NCBI GenBank assembly: GCA_031282125.1
Contig: JAITEH010000138.1
Location: forward strand, 1-9,339
Source of the DNA: Campylobacteraceae bacterium
GTDB lineage: Bacteria > Campylobacterota > Campylobacteria > Campylobacterales > Campylobacteraceae
Length of the DNA: 9,339 bases
Direction of reading: 5' to 3'
Position numbers and translations under genes: made by a program. The notes beneath the pieces were generated by a model. The model saw only the letters and a program-made list of their open reading frames with translations, did not search any database and was not told the origin of the DNA. Each line of letters starts with the position of its first letter. Position 1 is the first letter of the stretch. Below are positions 1 through 6,040 of this stretch, one piece after another.

Positions 1-384
1 GATAATACCATAGTTATAGGCGCTAGAGATTTTAGCGTAAGTAATGTGCCGCAAGGCTCTAAAATAGGACGATTGATAAGCAATTTCTGGGCAAGGTTAG
101 ATACTTCCTGTAAAATAACTGATTCGCTTTCGGGTTTTAGGCTCTACCCCGTCTCCATTTTAGAACTGCCCACGCGCACGGTAAAGTTTGATTATGAGAT
201 GGAAGTTTTGGTGCGGCACGCATGGACAAAAGGAGAGATAATAGAAGTGAGCGTGGATTGTTATTACCCAAAAGCCGAAGAGAGAGTGAGTCACTTTAAA
301 AAATGGCGCGATACGATGTCTATCATTTGGGTGCATATAGTGCTTTTGCCTTTAAGAGTTTTGTTCTTAAAAGGGTATATTTGA
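1..384 (+). CDS. Family 2 glycosyltransferase, C-terminal part (5' end outside window)
   Basis: The reading frame is open from base 1, so only the last 127 residues are seen. They match the C-terminal half of dolichol-phosphate-mannose-synthase-like GT2 enzymes found in aryl polyene and flexirubin clusters. Visible marks are an IGARDFS stretch at the start, an SNFWARL segment, the DSLSGFRLYP motif at visible residues 41-50 (typical D-x-x-SGFR acceptor-side motif), FDYEMEVLVR at 63-72, and a hydrophobic tail (about 106-127) that probably lies on or in the inner membrane. The nucleotide-sugar binding half is off the window. The stop overlaps the start of the acyltransferase (TGATG), so the two are translationally coupled; in related clusters the same two activities are neighbours. 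The likely role is glycosylation or lipid-anchoring of the pigment or resorcinol product. The fold is well supported; the sugar and acceptor are unknown. Confidence 0.85.
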   Translation, partial: DNTIVIGARDFSVSNVPQGSKIGRLISNFWARLDTSCKITDSLSGFRLYPVSILELPTRTVKFDYEMEVLVRHAWTKGEIIEVSVDCYYPKAEERVSHFKKWRDTMSIIWVHIVLLPLRVLFLKGYI

Positions 385-1232
385 TGCATACGAAGCAAAG
401 AGGCAACGGCTGGAGCATTCGTCTGGCGCTATGGATTTATAAATATTTCGGATATATGTCGTTTTTTGTTTTACTATATCCCATAGCGTTTATTTATTAT
501 GTAAAAGCTTCCAACGTCAGGCACGCCCTGAAACTATACTACAAAAAAATAGGCGTAAAATATACGCAACGGCGTTACTTTGAACATTTAAGAAAATTTG
601 CCGTAGTGATGACGGATAGATTTATCACAAAGTGCGACGCGTCCCCGTACGAACTTATAGTAGATAGAAAAAACATAGTAAAAGAGTTGAAAAAAGGCGG
701 CGTTTTACTCTTTTCACATTTTGGCGGATGGTCGGTTCTGCCCGAGCTTTTAAAAGAGGATAATTTAAGAGTAAACGTTATCATGCAAGAAGTGATAAAA
801 GATGATATAAAAGCCGTAGAAAAAAAGATTAGCGGCGAGAACAATGTCCATATACTTGATTTGGCTCATGTATCAAAGCTTGAAGCCTCTATAAAAATAG
901 CCGAAGCACTGATGCAAAAAGAGGTAGTATCCATGATGGGCGATAGAGCGAATAACCCAAAACATGCGATAAGCGTGGATTTTTTCGGCTCCAAAGCAGA
1001 GTTCAATAAAACGCCGTTTGAAATTGCCAAAAAAGCCCAAGTGCCGCTGATGGCATTTTTCATCACTTATGTAAAAGTGCAGGCATATAAAGTAGAATAT
1101 GTCAAAATAAATTTAAGCGAAAATATCGAAGATATGGTCAAAGAGTATGTTAGAGCTTACGAAAAAGCTATACGCAATGCTCCCGATCAATGGTTTAATC
1201 TATATGATTTTTGGAAAGACGAAGAGAGATAA
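384..1232 (+). CDS. LpxL/HtrB-like lysophospholipid acyltransferase
   Basis: A 282-residue membrane-bound acyltransferase of the LPLAT family related to lipid A lauroyl/myristoyl transferases. I chose the ATG at 384, which overlaps the upstream stop as TGATG, over the ATG at 303, because the 27 extra residues of the longer form simply overlap glycosyltransferase coding sequence and add no family motif. Residues about 21-40 are a membrane anchor. The catalytic-type segment is SHFGGWS with His112; the family normally shows H-x4-D/E, but here the fifth position is Ser117. Further family marks are MMGDR (184-188), a VDFFG..A.F..TPFEIAKKA.VPL block, and PDQWFNLYDFW near the end, like the P-x-QW block of LpxL. 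Its pairing with the GT2 gene and a polyketide cluster suggests that it acylates a glycosylated product or lipid anchor rather than lipid A. That role is inferred. Confidence 0.83.
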   Translation: MHTKQRGNGWSIRLALWIYKYFGYMSFFVLLYPIAFIYYVKASNVRHALKLYYKKIGVKYTQRRYFEHLRKFAVVMTDRFITKCDASPYELIVDRKNIVKELKKGGVLLFSHFGGWSVLPELLKEDNLRVNVIMQEVIKDDIKAVEKKISGENNVHILDLAHVSKLEASIKIAEALMQKEVVSMMGDRANNPKHAISVDFFGSKAEFNKTPFEIAKKAQVPLMAFFITYVKVQAYKVEYVKINLSENIEDMVKEYVRAYEKAIRNAPDQWFNLYDFWKDEER

Positions 1233-1235
1233 ACC

Positions 1236-1300
1236 TTTAATCCGTGCGACTTTTAGCTAATGTCAATCGCTTATGTAACAAAAATATTTAATCCGTATGA
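1236..1300 (+). repeat. Pair of imperfect 14-bp direct repeats
   Basis: TTTAATCCGTGCGA (1236-1249) and TTTAATCCGTATGA (1287-1300) differ at two positions and start 51 bases apart, in the gap after the acyltransferase stop. Their role is unknown; they could be a chance pair or a protein binding site. Apart from these and the terminator, the gap 1233-1343 holds nothing I can identify. Confidence 0.35.
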
Positions 1301-1308
1301 GAAAGAAT

Positions 1309-1338
1309 AAAAAAGATGACGAGGCTAAAAGCCTCGTC
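1309..1338 (-). terminator. Intrinsic terminator of the lipoprotein gene
   Basis: A perfect 8-bp GC-rich stem (GACGAGGC / GCCTCGTC, 1318-1325 and 1331-1338) closes a 5-base loop. Read on the minus strand, the hairpin begins 5 bases after the lipoprotein stop and is followed by AT and then CTTTTTT, the U-tract expected of a Rho-independent terminator. On the plus strand it is followed by A's instead of T's, so it would serve the converging acyltransferase operon poorly. Confidence 0.88.
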
Positions 1339-1343
1339 AAAAA

Positions 1344-1745
1344 TTAGAAACTATTCAAGTAAAGCTGGATAGAGTTATCTAAATTTCTTATCCAACTGTT
1401 ATAGTTTTTGTGTATGCTAACGCCGTCATAGTTCAGGTTTTGACTATTTTTATATACAATGCTGTAAGATGAAGCAGAGTATTTAATCTCTATGGTCGCT
1501 CCATGCTGTCTTGCATTAAGCGTACCTGATATCACACCGTCTTTTACCTTTTTCATTAACCATCCGCGCTGAGAGCCTGCTTGCAGAATAGCTTTTTCAA
1601 CCTGAGCTTGAGACAGTTTTTTGCCGTCATAGCTTTGGGCTGGTGCGCCTTCCACATTGTACAAAGGCTGTTGAATAGTAGAACATCCTGCATAAAAGAG
1701 ACCGCCGATAATAATCAAAGAAGCCAAAAACAGTTTTTTAGACAT
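1344..1745 (-). CDS. Small hypothetical lipoprotein
   Basis: A 133-residue protein with a lipoprotein signal peptide: MSKK, a hydrophobic stretch (about 5-18) and the lipobox YAGC with Cys21 as the lipidation site. The mature part is soluble, with a GW motif (61-62), GVISGTLNARQHGATIEIKY (70-89), a YSIVYKNSQNL segment and a C-terminal IHKNYNSWIRNLD block (111-123). This layout fits a group of uncharacterised short lipoproteins of Proteobacteria that I recognise only in general terms. An AAGGAT ribosome binding site lies just upstream (complement of about 1753-1758), a candidate promoter further upstream and a strong terminator just downstream, so it can be a single-gene unit. It lies head-to-tail behind the ketosynthase-like gene with a 62-bp gap, so read-through from that operon is possible. 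No link to the biosynthetic genes can be shown; an envelope role is the only safe inference. Confidence 0.85.
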   Translation of the reverse strand: MSKKLFLASLIIIGGLFYAGCSTIQQPLYNVEGAPAQSYDGKKLSQAQVEKAILQAGSQRGWLMKKVKDGVISGTLNARQHGATIEIKYSASSYSIVYKNSQNLNYDGVSIHKNYNSWIRNLDNSIQLYLNSF

Positions 1746-1775
1746 GTTTCAATCCTTTTTAAAAAAAATTTGCTA

Positions 1776-1786
1776 ATTTTATCATA
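1776..1786 (-). promoter_or_regulatory. Candidate extended -10 promoter for the lipoprotein gene
   Basis: Read on the minus strand the sequence is TATGATAAAAT: a TAAAAT -10 box preceded by TGn, i.e. an extended -10 element, about 30 bases before the lipoprotein start. No clear -35 box is seen, which is usual for sigma-70 promoters in Campylobacterota. The same TGATAAAAT string occurs in the ABC operon promoter of this window. Confidence 0.5.
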
Positions 1787-1807
1787 AAAAAACTGAAATT
1801 TTACAAG

Positions 1808-2602
1808 TTAATTGATATTTACAAAAGAATATCCGCCCCTATTATCGCATCCTATATAAAAAAACGGCGTTTGTTCATCGCTAAAATGAGCCCCCGCCGC
1901 TGCCGCAGAGTAGTTTGAGATAGTTTTAGGCGCAATGTTTGGGCGGATTTGTACGGTATTTTTAAGCTTATCGTATTCGTTTGGTGAAAAACTGGGCGAG
2001 AGATAAAACGAGTTTGTCTCAAACTGATTAATAAATCTTAACAGCTCGTCAAAAGAGTTGAAAAATTTTACGCAATCTTTTTCGTTATGCTCTACTAAAA
2101 TCCATGCCGAAAATTCGCAAGATTCGTAGTCAAGTATTTTACGCGCCTGCTCAATGGGCTCATACCAGACGTCGCACACGCCTATAAGCGCGCTTTTTAT
2201 CCTTTTTTGCTTTAAATCTACAAGCGCCAAAGACAGAGTATTTTCAAATGCAAAATTAGAATGTGCCACGCTGATGGTTGGGATTTGTATATTTAAATGT
2301 TTGAGCAGAAAAAAGAGCGGCGTACCGCTGAGGGTATTGATAAATGTGAACGGCATGGGAAAGCGGTTTTGCAAAAATATGTTATCCTGCAACTCTTTAA
2401 CGCTTTCAACACTTCCGTTTGATGTGCCAAAATATAGAGCGGATGCCGTTAAATCATAATCTTTTGCGCAGGCAAGCGCGCCGCACAATAGGGCAAGTGA
2501 AAATTTATCCGCACGTCTGAATTTGAGATTTTTCAAAAACTCTTCCCATTTGTGCAGTCCCTCTTTGGGCGAAGATGCTAAAAATGATGAAGAGAGTATC
2601 AT
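1808..2602 (-). CDS. Ketosynthase-like protein lacking the nucleophilic Cys (chain-length-factor-like)
   Basis: A 264-residue protein with the N-terminal fold of beta-ketoacyl-ACP synthases: RRADKFSLALLCGALACAKD (29-48), ALYFGTSNGSVESV (55-68) and PFTFINTLSGTPLFFLLKHL (84-103). At the place where ketosynthases carry A-C-S/A it reads ISVAHSNFAFEN (110-121), so by eye the Cys is replaced by His115. The C-terminal half is short and lacks the two active-site His motifs of the neighbouring ketosynthase. It is therefore probably not a condensing enzyme itself but a partner subunit, comparable to the chain length factor of type II polyketide synthases or ApeC, which pairs with ApeO in aryl polyene synthesis. 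Its start overlaps the ketosynthase stop by ATGA, with an AAGGA site 6 bases ahead, as expected of coupled KS/CLF pairs. The pairing is an inference. Confidence 0.75.
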   Translation of the reverse strand: MILSSSFLASSPKEGLHKWEEFLKNLKFRRADKFSLALLCGALACAKDYDLTASALYFGTSNGSVESVKELQDNIFLQNRFPMPFTFINTLSGTPLFFLLKHLNIQIPTISVAHSNFAFENTLSLALVDLKQKRIKSALIGVCDVWYEPIEQARKILDYESCEFSAWILVEHNEKDCVKFFNSFDELLRFINQFETNSFYLSPSFSPNEYDKLKNTVQIRPNIAPKTISNYSAAAAGAHFSDEQTPFFYIGCDNRGGYSFVNIN

Positions 2603-3669
2603 TTGTCATCCTTTTTTATCAAAAATGAGGTGATATTGCCGCCAAAAGCAAGATAGTTAAACAGCACATATTTGCCTCTCCATGCGCTTTTTTGCGTTGT
2701 GGGAGTTATCTGGAAATTGTCATCTTGCGTATCAAATCCGAGACTTTTCGGAACAAAACCGTTATCTAAAGCGTTAAGCAGCAGAGCAAGTTCGCACACG
2801 CCGCATGCGCCAAGAGTGTGTCCTATGTAGCCTTTGAGCGCGACGCATGAGGGGATAGAATCGCCGAAAACTTTATAAATGGCGCTATTTTCGGATATAT
2901 CGTTGCTGTCGCTTGCGGTTGCATGAAGCTTGATTAAATCAATCTGCGAAGTTTTGATATTGGCGTCATGGATTATGTTTTTGATAATATTCTGAAGCGT
3001 TTCGCCGTCTTTTGAGGGGGTTGTGATATTTGAAATATCATTTGAAATTCCGCCCTCCGCGAACTCCCATGAAGATTTTTTGGAAGACAGAAGCGCAAAA
3101 CCTGATGCTTCGCCCAAAACGATACCGCTTCTGTGTTTATCAAACGGTTTGATGCCCTCTTTACTGATAAGCCCAAGCGACATGAAGCCGTATTGGCTTA
3201 GCATATTTTGCACTTCGATGCCAAGCACCAAAGCATTTTCTATCATATTTTCTTTTATCATTCTCGCGGCGTATATAAGGGCGTTTGCGCTGGAAGTACA
3301 GGCAGTATTGAAGACATAATAACACGAATTAGCCCCAAGTTTTTTGCAAAGAGCAGGGATTTCCAAATCATATCCAAGATATTTTATGCCCTCTTTTACG
3401 TAATTTTGCTCGTTTAACTGTACGCCAAGCGAAGAAGAGCCTATAAAAAGGGTTGTATTTGCGGGTAATTTGCCTATGGATTTTATCAATCCGTCAAGGT
3501 TATCTTTGGCTTTATAGTAAGGCACAACATAATCGTCCGCAGTCTCTTGTATGTGTATAAAATCCACAGGCGGAGTTAAATCGTCGTTGTCGAAAAATTT
3601 GGTATGTGCCGATAAATCTCCACCCAAAGCGCTGCAAATACCGTAACGCTCTATATATACCTGCCTCAA
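2599..3669 (-). CDS. Beta-ketoacyl-ACP synthase (KAS I/II type)
   Basis: A 356-residue condensing enzyme that should extend an ACP-bound acyl chain by decarboxylative Claisen condensation. The complete triad is visible: Cys124 in NTACTSS, His249 in KLHATASDSND and His284 in GYIGHTLGACG. Other family marks are HRSGIVLGEASGFALL (179-194) and the C-terminal NYLAFGGNITSFLI. It is somewhat shorter than FabF (about 410). The start is a TTG whose last base overlaps the stop of the ACP gene (TTGA), and the reading MRQVYIERYGICSALG matches the usual ketosynthase N-terminus, so I accept TTG. It sits between the ACP and the Cys-less partner, all coupled by 4-base overlaps, which indicates a dedicated type II system rather than housekeeping fatty acid synthesis. 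It is likely the ApeO-like subunit for polyene chain extension; chain length cannot be read from the sequence. Confidence 0.9.
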   Translation of the reverse strand: MRQVYIERYGICSALGGDLSAHTKFFDNDDLTPPVDFIHIQETADDYVVPYYKAKDNLDGLIKSIGKLPANTTLFIGSSSLGVQLNEQNYVKEGIKYLGYDLEIPALCKKLGANSCYYVFNTACTSSANALIYAARMIKENMIENALVLGIEVQNMLSQYGFMSLGLISKEGIKPFDKHRSGIVLGEASGFALLSSKKSSWEFAEGGISNDISNITTPSKDGETLQNIIKNIIHDANIKTSQIDLIKLHATASDSNDISENSAIYKVFGDSIPSCVALKGYIGHTLGACGVCELALLLNALDNGFVPKSLGFDTQDDNFQITPTTQKSAWRGKYVLFNYLAFGGNITSFLIKKDDK

Positions 3670-3932
3670 CTGTTCTCTTTAGATACAAAATTTGCCAATG
3701 TATTGATATTGACCAATACTCTCATTGCCTCTTTGCTGTCAGTAAGCTTTTTATTGTATTTATGGTGAATAGCGACAGATATTTGGAGCGCGTCAAGGGA
3801 GTCTAAGCCAAGCGTGCTCTTTTCGCCGAACAGCGGTTCGTCGTCTTTGATGCTGTCGGCATTGCACTCTTTGCCGCTCTCTTTTATGATAAGCTCTTTT
3901 AGTTCCGATTTAAGAGCCACTAAATCAACCAT
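3666..3932 (-). CDS. Acyl carrier protein
   Basis: A small acidic protein of 88 residues with the ACP signature LGLDSLDALQISVAI; Ser45 (counted from the ATG at 3932) is the predicted phosphopantetheine attachment site. I prefer the ATG at 3932 over the GTG at 3935 because the AAGGA ribosome binding site (complement of 3939-3943) lies 6 bases before the ATG and only 3 before the GTG. The gene overlaps the end of the permease gene by 8 bases and the start of the ketosynthase by 4, so its synthesis is coupled to both. It should carry the growing chain for the adjoining ketosynthase and the dehydratase, and perhaps present acyl chains to the DarB-like enzyme. A phosphopantetheinyl transferase to activate it is not in the window. 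Confidence 0.9.
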   Translation of the reverse strand: MVDLVALKSELKELIIKESGKECNADSIKDDEPLFGEKSTLGLDSLDALQISVAIHHKYNKKLTDSKEAMRVLVNINTLANFVSKENS

Positions 3933-5052
3933 CACTGTTCCTTGTAAAAATTAAGAGCGATATTATAAACATTATTGCTCCAAAAAGCAATAAAAAAAGT
4001 ATATTGTGCGCGATTTCGCCTATTTTTCCATCATATAAAAACAGTTGTATGAATGCGTCAAATCCCCATGACATGGGCGAGATATTGCTTATCTGCTGCA
4101 TTAGAGGCGGCATGATGTATTTTGGCACCATGATACCGCCTACCGCTCCTAAAATTATATTGCTTACGCCGCCGACAGTTACCGCCTGTGCCGAACTTTT
4201 GCAAATCACTGCTATAAACAGCGCAAAGCCCACAGCAGTAAATGAGAGCGCGTACAAAAGTATCAAAACAGATAAAATATCGCTGATATTAAGCCCAGGA
4301 AGCCCCAAAAGCGGCACAACATACACTCCAACAAGCAGCAGGATTACTCCTTGAAGGAGATTTATAATATTATACGCGAACATTTTTGACGCAAAAAATA
4401 GAAATTTATTTAGCCCCATGCTTTGCAGTCTTTTATAAGTCCCCTGCCGCTTTTCTATGATAAATACAGTAGAAAACGGTATCATTATAAAAAACATGGC
4501 AAATACTATCCATGAGGGCACGCTTTGCTCGACGCTGTTTGGTATTTTTTGGCTGGCTGCGCGGGACTCTATAAACTGTTTTTGAAGATTTGCTACAAAC
4601 ACAGGCGTATATTGATTTTCAGAGGTAAAAAGCATGATGATTCTCTCTTTTAAAAGAGCTTCGAAAAGCAGCACGGCGCTGTTGTTTAGAGTAGGGATAT
4701 AATCCATGCGCGCTTGAATGGTGTTGTTTTCGTTGCTTTGAAAACTCTCGAAAAATCCCGCAGGGATAAACAGCCTTATATCGCTTTGAAAACTCTCGTT
4801 TGCCTCCTTTTGGCAAGAGAAATTTTGCAAAGAATTCATCGCTTTTTCAAAATCTGCCGTAATCTCTTCAGAATTATCGTCGTCTATAAAATAACCGCAT
4901 TTGATATTTGTGCCGCTGTTTACGTCTTTTAGGGCGTAAGACATGATGAATATAAAAATCGACGGTAGCAAAAACAGAGCCAAAAGCGCCTGCCAATCTC
5001 TAAAAACTATAAAAAACTCTTTTTTTAGAAGTGCTGTGAAGATTCGTAACAT
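3925..5052 (-). CDS. ABC-2 type transporter permease
   Basis: A 375-residue inner-membrane protein with the layout of ABC2_membrane_3 exporters: TM1 at about 21-41, a large extracytoplasmic domain (about 45-178), then five segments near 180-200, 220-248, 256-284, 290-310 and 348-370. The loop after TM2 reads EKRQGTYKRLQSMGLNK (200-216), the coupling motif (E-x-x-GT-x-x-RL) typical of the family. A GAGGAG ribosome binding site lies inside the last codons of the ATPase gene and the start is 2 bases after that stop, so the two halves are made together. Export of the lipid-like product or its precursor is the natural reading of its place in front of the ACP and ketosynthase genes, but the substrate cannot be deduced from sequence. 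The closest alternative is a general drug or lipid exporter co-opted by the cluster. Confidence 0.88.
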   Translation of the reverse strand: MLRIFTALLKKEFFIVFRDWQALLALFLLPSIFIFIMSYALKDVNSGTNIKCGYFIDDDNSEEITADFEKAMNSLQNFSCQKEANESFQSDIRLFIPAGFFESFQSNENNTIQARMDYIPTLNNSAVLLFEALLKERIIMLFTSENQYTPVFVANLQKQFIESRAASQKIPNSVEQSVPSWIVFAMFFIMIPFSTVFIIEKRQGTYKRLQSMGLNKFLFFASKMFAYNIINLLQGVILLLVGVYVVPLLGLPGLNISDILSVLILLYALSFTAVGFALFIAVICKSSAQAVTVGGVSNIILGAVGGIMVPKYIMPPLMQQISNISPMSWGFDAFIQLFLYDGKIGEIAHNILFLLLFGAIMFIISLLIFTRNSDG

Positions 5053-5054
5053 TT

Positions 5055-5942
5055 TTAATATTTCTCCTCAGGATTTAAAAAGAGCGTTTGCAATGAAGGT
5101 GATGAAAGAGAGATGGATTTTAGATTTAAACCGCGCTTTTTTGCAAACTCCAGCAATCTAGTCAAGTCCTGCTCATTCGCCGCGCCGCTTTGCATGTAGC
5201 CGCTGTATTCGACAAACGGCAAAAATTCATTTAGTATTTTAATATTTGTTTGGCTGTGCTCTTCCAGCTCCACCGTTAAAACCTTGCTTTGTCCACTGCT
5301 TTTAAATGAGGTCAATATCTCGCCTTTGTCTATAACGGCTATCTCGTCTGCCAAAAAATCAATCTCATGCATGTAGTGCGAAGTATAGACTATGAGTCTG
5401 TCTCTCGCCAGATTTTTTATGGAATTTAGGATAAATTCTCTGGTTTTTGGGTCGATGCCGACAGTAGGTTCATCCAAAAAAATAATTTTCGGGTCATTCA
5501 AAAGCCCTATGGCAAGGTTTAGCCTTCTTTTTAGTCCGCCCGAAAGATTTGCGGCGCATTTTCTCATATGCTCTTCCAAATCGCAGACTCTGATAGCAAA
5601 ATCAATCGTCTCTTTGCGTTTTTTAGCGTCAAGCGAGTTGATTTGCGAAAAAAAATCTATATTTTCTTTGACGCTCAAAGTTGGATAAAAAGCAAACTCC
5701 TGCGGCGTCAAAGAGCAAAGAGAAGAGTCTTGTCTTAAGGCTTCAAAATATGACTTGCCGTTGTACGATATCTCTCCGCTGTCTGCTTTTATAATACCGC
5801 AAAGAATGGATATAAGCGTGGTTTTACCAGCACCGTTTACTCCTAAAAGAGCAAAAATTCCATTGCTTGGAAGTTCCAATGAGACACTGTTCAACGCTTT
5901 AAAAGAGCCGTAATTTTTACTTAGATTTTTTACATGTAACAT
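5055..5942 (-). CDS. ABC transporter ATP-binding protein
   Basis: A 295-residue ATPase with all nucleotide-binding motifs: Walker A GVNGAGKTT (34-42), Q-loop Gln81 in TPQE, signature LSGGLKRRLNLAIGL (133-147), Walker B IIFLDEPTVGID (153-164) and the switch His189 in YTSHYMHE. The sequence resembles the CcmA/DrrA-like ATPases that pair with ABC-2 permeases; residues after about 215 form a divergent C-terminal extension of the kind common in this group. It would energise the permease encoded immediately downstream. It is the first gene of the minus-strand operon, with a good promoter (5974-6002) but no clear Shine-Dalgarno sequence in the short leader before its ATG, so translation initiation may be weak or leader-dependent. 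Confidence 0.93.
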   Translation of the reverse strand: MLHVKNLSKNYGSFKALNSVSLELPSNGIFALLGVNGAGKTTLISILCGIIKADSGEISYNGKSYFEALRQDSSLCSLTPQEFAFYPTLSVKENIDFFSQINSLDAKKRKETIDFAIRVCDLEEHMRKCAANLSGGLKRRLNLAIGLLNDPKIIFLDEPTVGIDPKTREFILNSIKNLARDRLIVYTSHYMHEIDFLADEIAVIDKGEILTSFKSSGQSKVLTVELEEHSQTNIKILNEFLPFVEYSGYMQSGAANEQDLTRLLEFAKKRGLNLKSISLSSPSLQTLFLNPEEKY

Positions 5943-5973
5943 AGTTTGCCGATATTTAAGTTAAAAGGAAGCC

Positions 5974-6002
5974 ATTTTATCAGAAAATAAGTTATTTTTC
6001 AA
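5974..6002 (-). promoter_or_regulatory. Sigma-70 promoter of the ABC/ACP/ketosynthase operon
   Basis: On the minus strand a TTGAAA -35 box (complement of 5997-6002) is separated by 17 bases from a TAAAAT -10 box (complement of 5974-5979), which is also preceded by TGA, making it an extended -10. Box match, spacing and position (about 32 bases before the ATPase start) all fit. The -35 box lies within the inverted repeat at 5991-6006. Confidence 0.68.
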
Positions 6003-6006
6003 TAAC
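5991..6006. promoter_or_regulatory. Inverted repeat, candidate operator between divergent operons
   Basis: GTTATT (5991-5996) and AATAAC (6001-6006) form a perfect 6-bp inverted repeat around TTTC. It covers the -35 box of the leftward promoter and touches the candidate -10 box (6006-6011) of the rightward operon, the place where a single dimeric regulator could control both. It is too AT-rich and lacks a U-tract to be a convincing terminator. The regulator is not encoded in the window. Confidence 0.4.
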
Positions 6007-6011
6007 ATAAT
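6006..6011 (+). promoter_or_regulatory. Candidate -10 box of the darA operon
   Basis: CATAAT matches the TATAAT consensus in five of six positions and lies 35 bases before the DarA-like start, giving a leader that still includes the AAGGA site at 6026-6030. There is no recognisable -35 box at 17 bases. It is the best candidate in the 98-bp divergent gap, not a certain promoter. Confidence 0.4.
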
Positions 6012-6040
6012 TACTTTTAAAAAACAAGGATTATGACAGC

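Noticed and set aside
303..383. Longer acyltransferase start at the ATG at 303
   Set aside because: It would overlap the glycosyltransferase gene by 82 bases and adds residues that are only an out-of-frame reading of that gene; the TGATG at 384 is the better start.
3023..3417. Plus-strand frames opposite the ketosynthase gene
   Set aside because: The minus strand holds a full ketosynthase with its catalytic triad; the plus-strand frames have no recognisable domains.
5991..6006. Inverted repeat as a transcription terminator
   Set aside because: It lies between divergent gene starts, has an A/T-dominated stem and no U-tract; an operator is more plausible.
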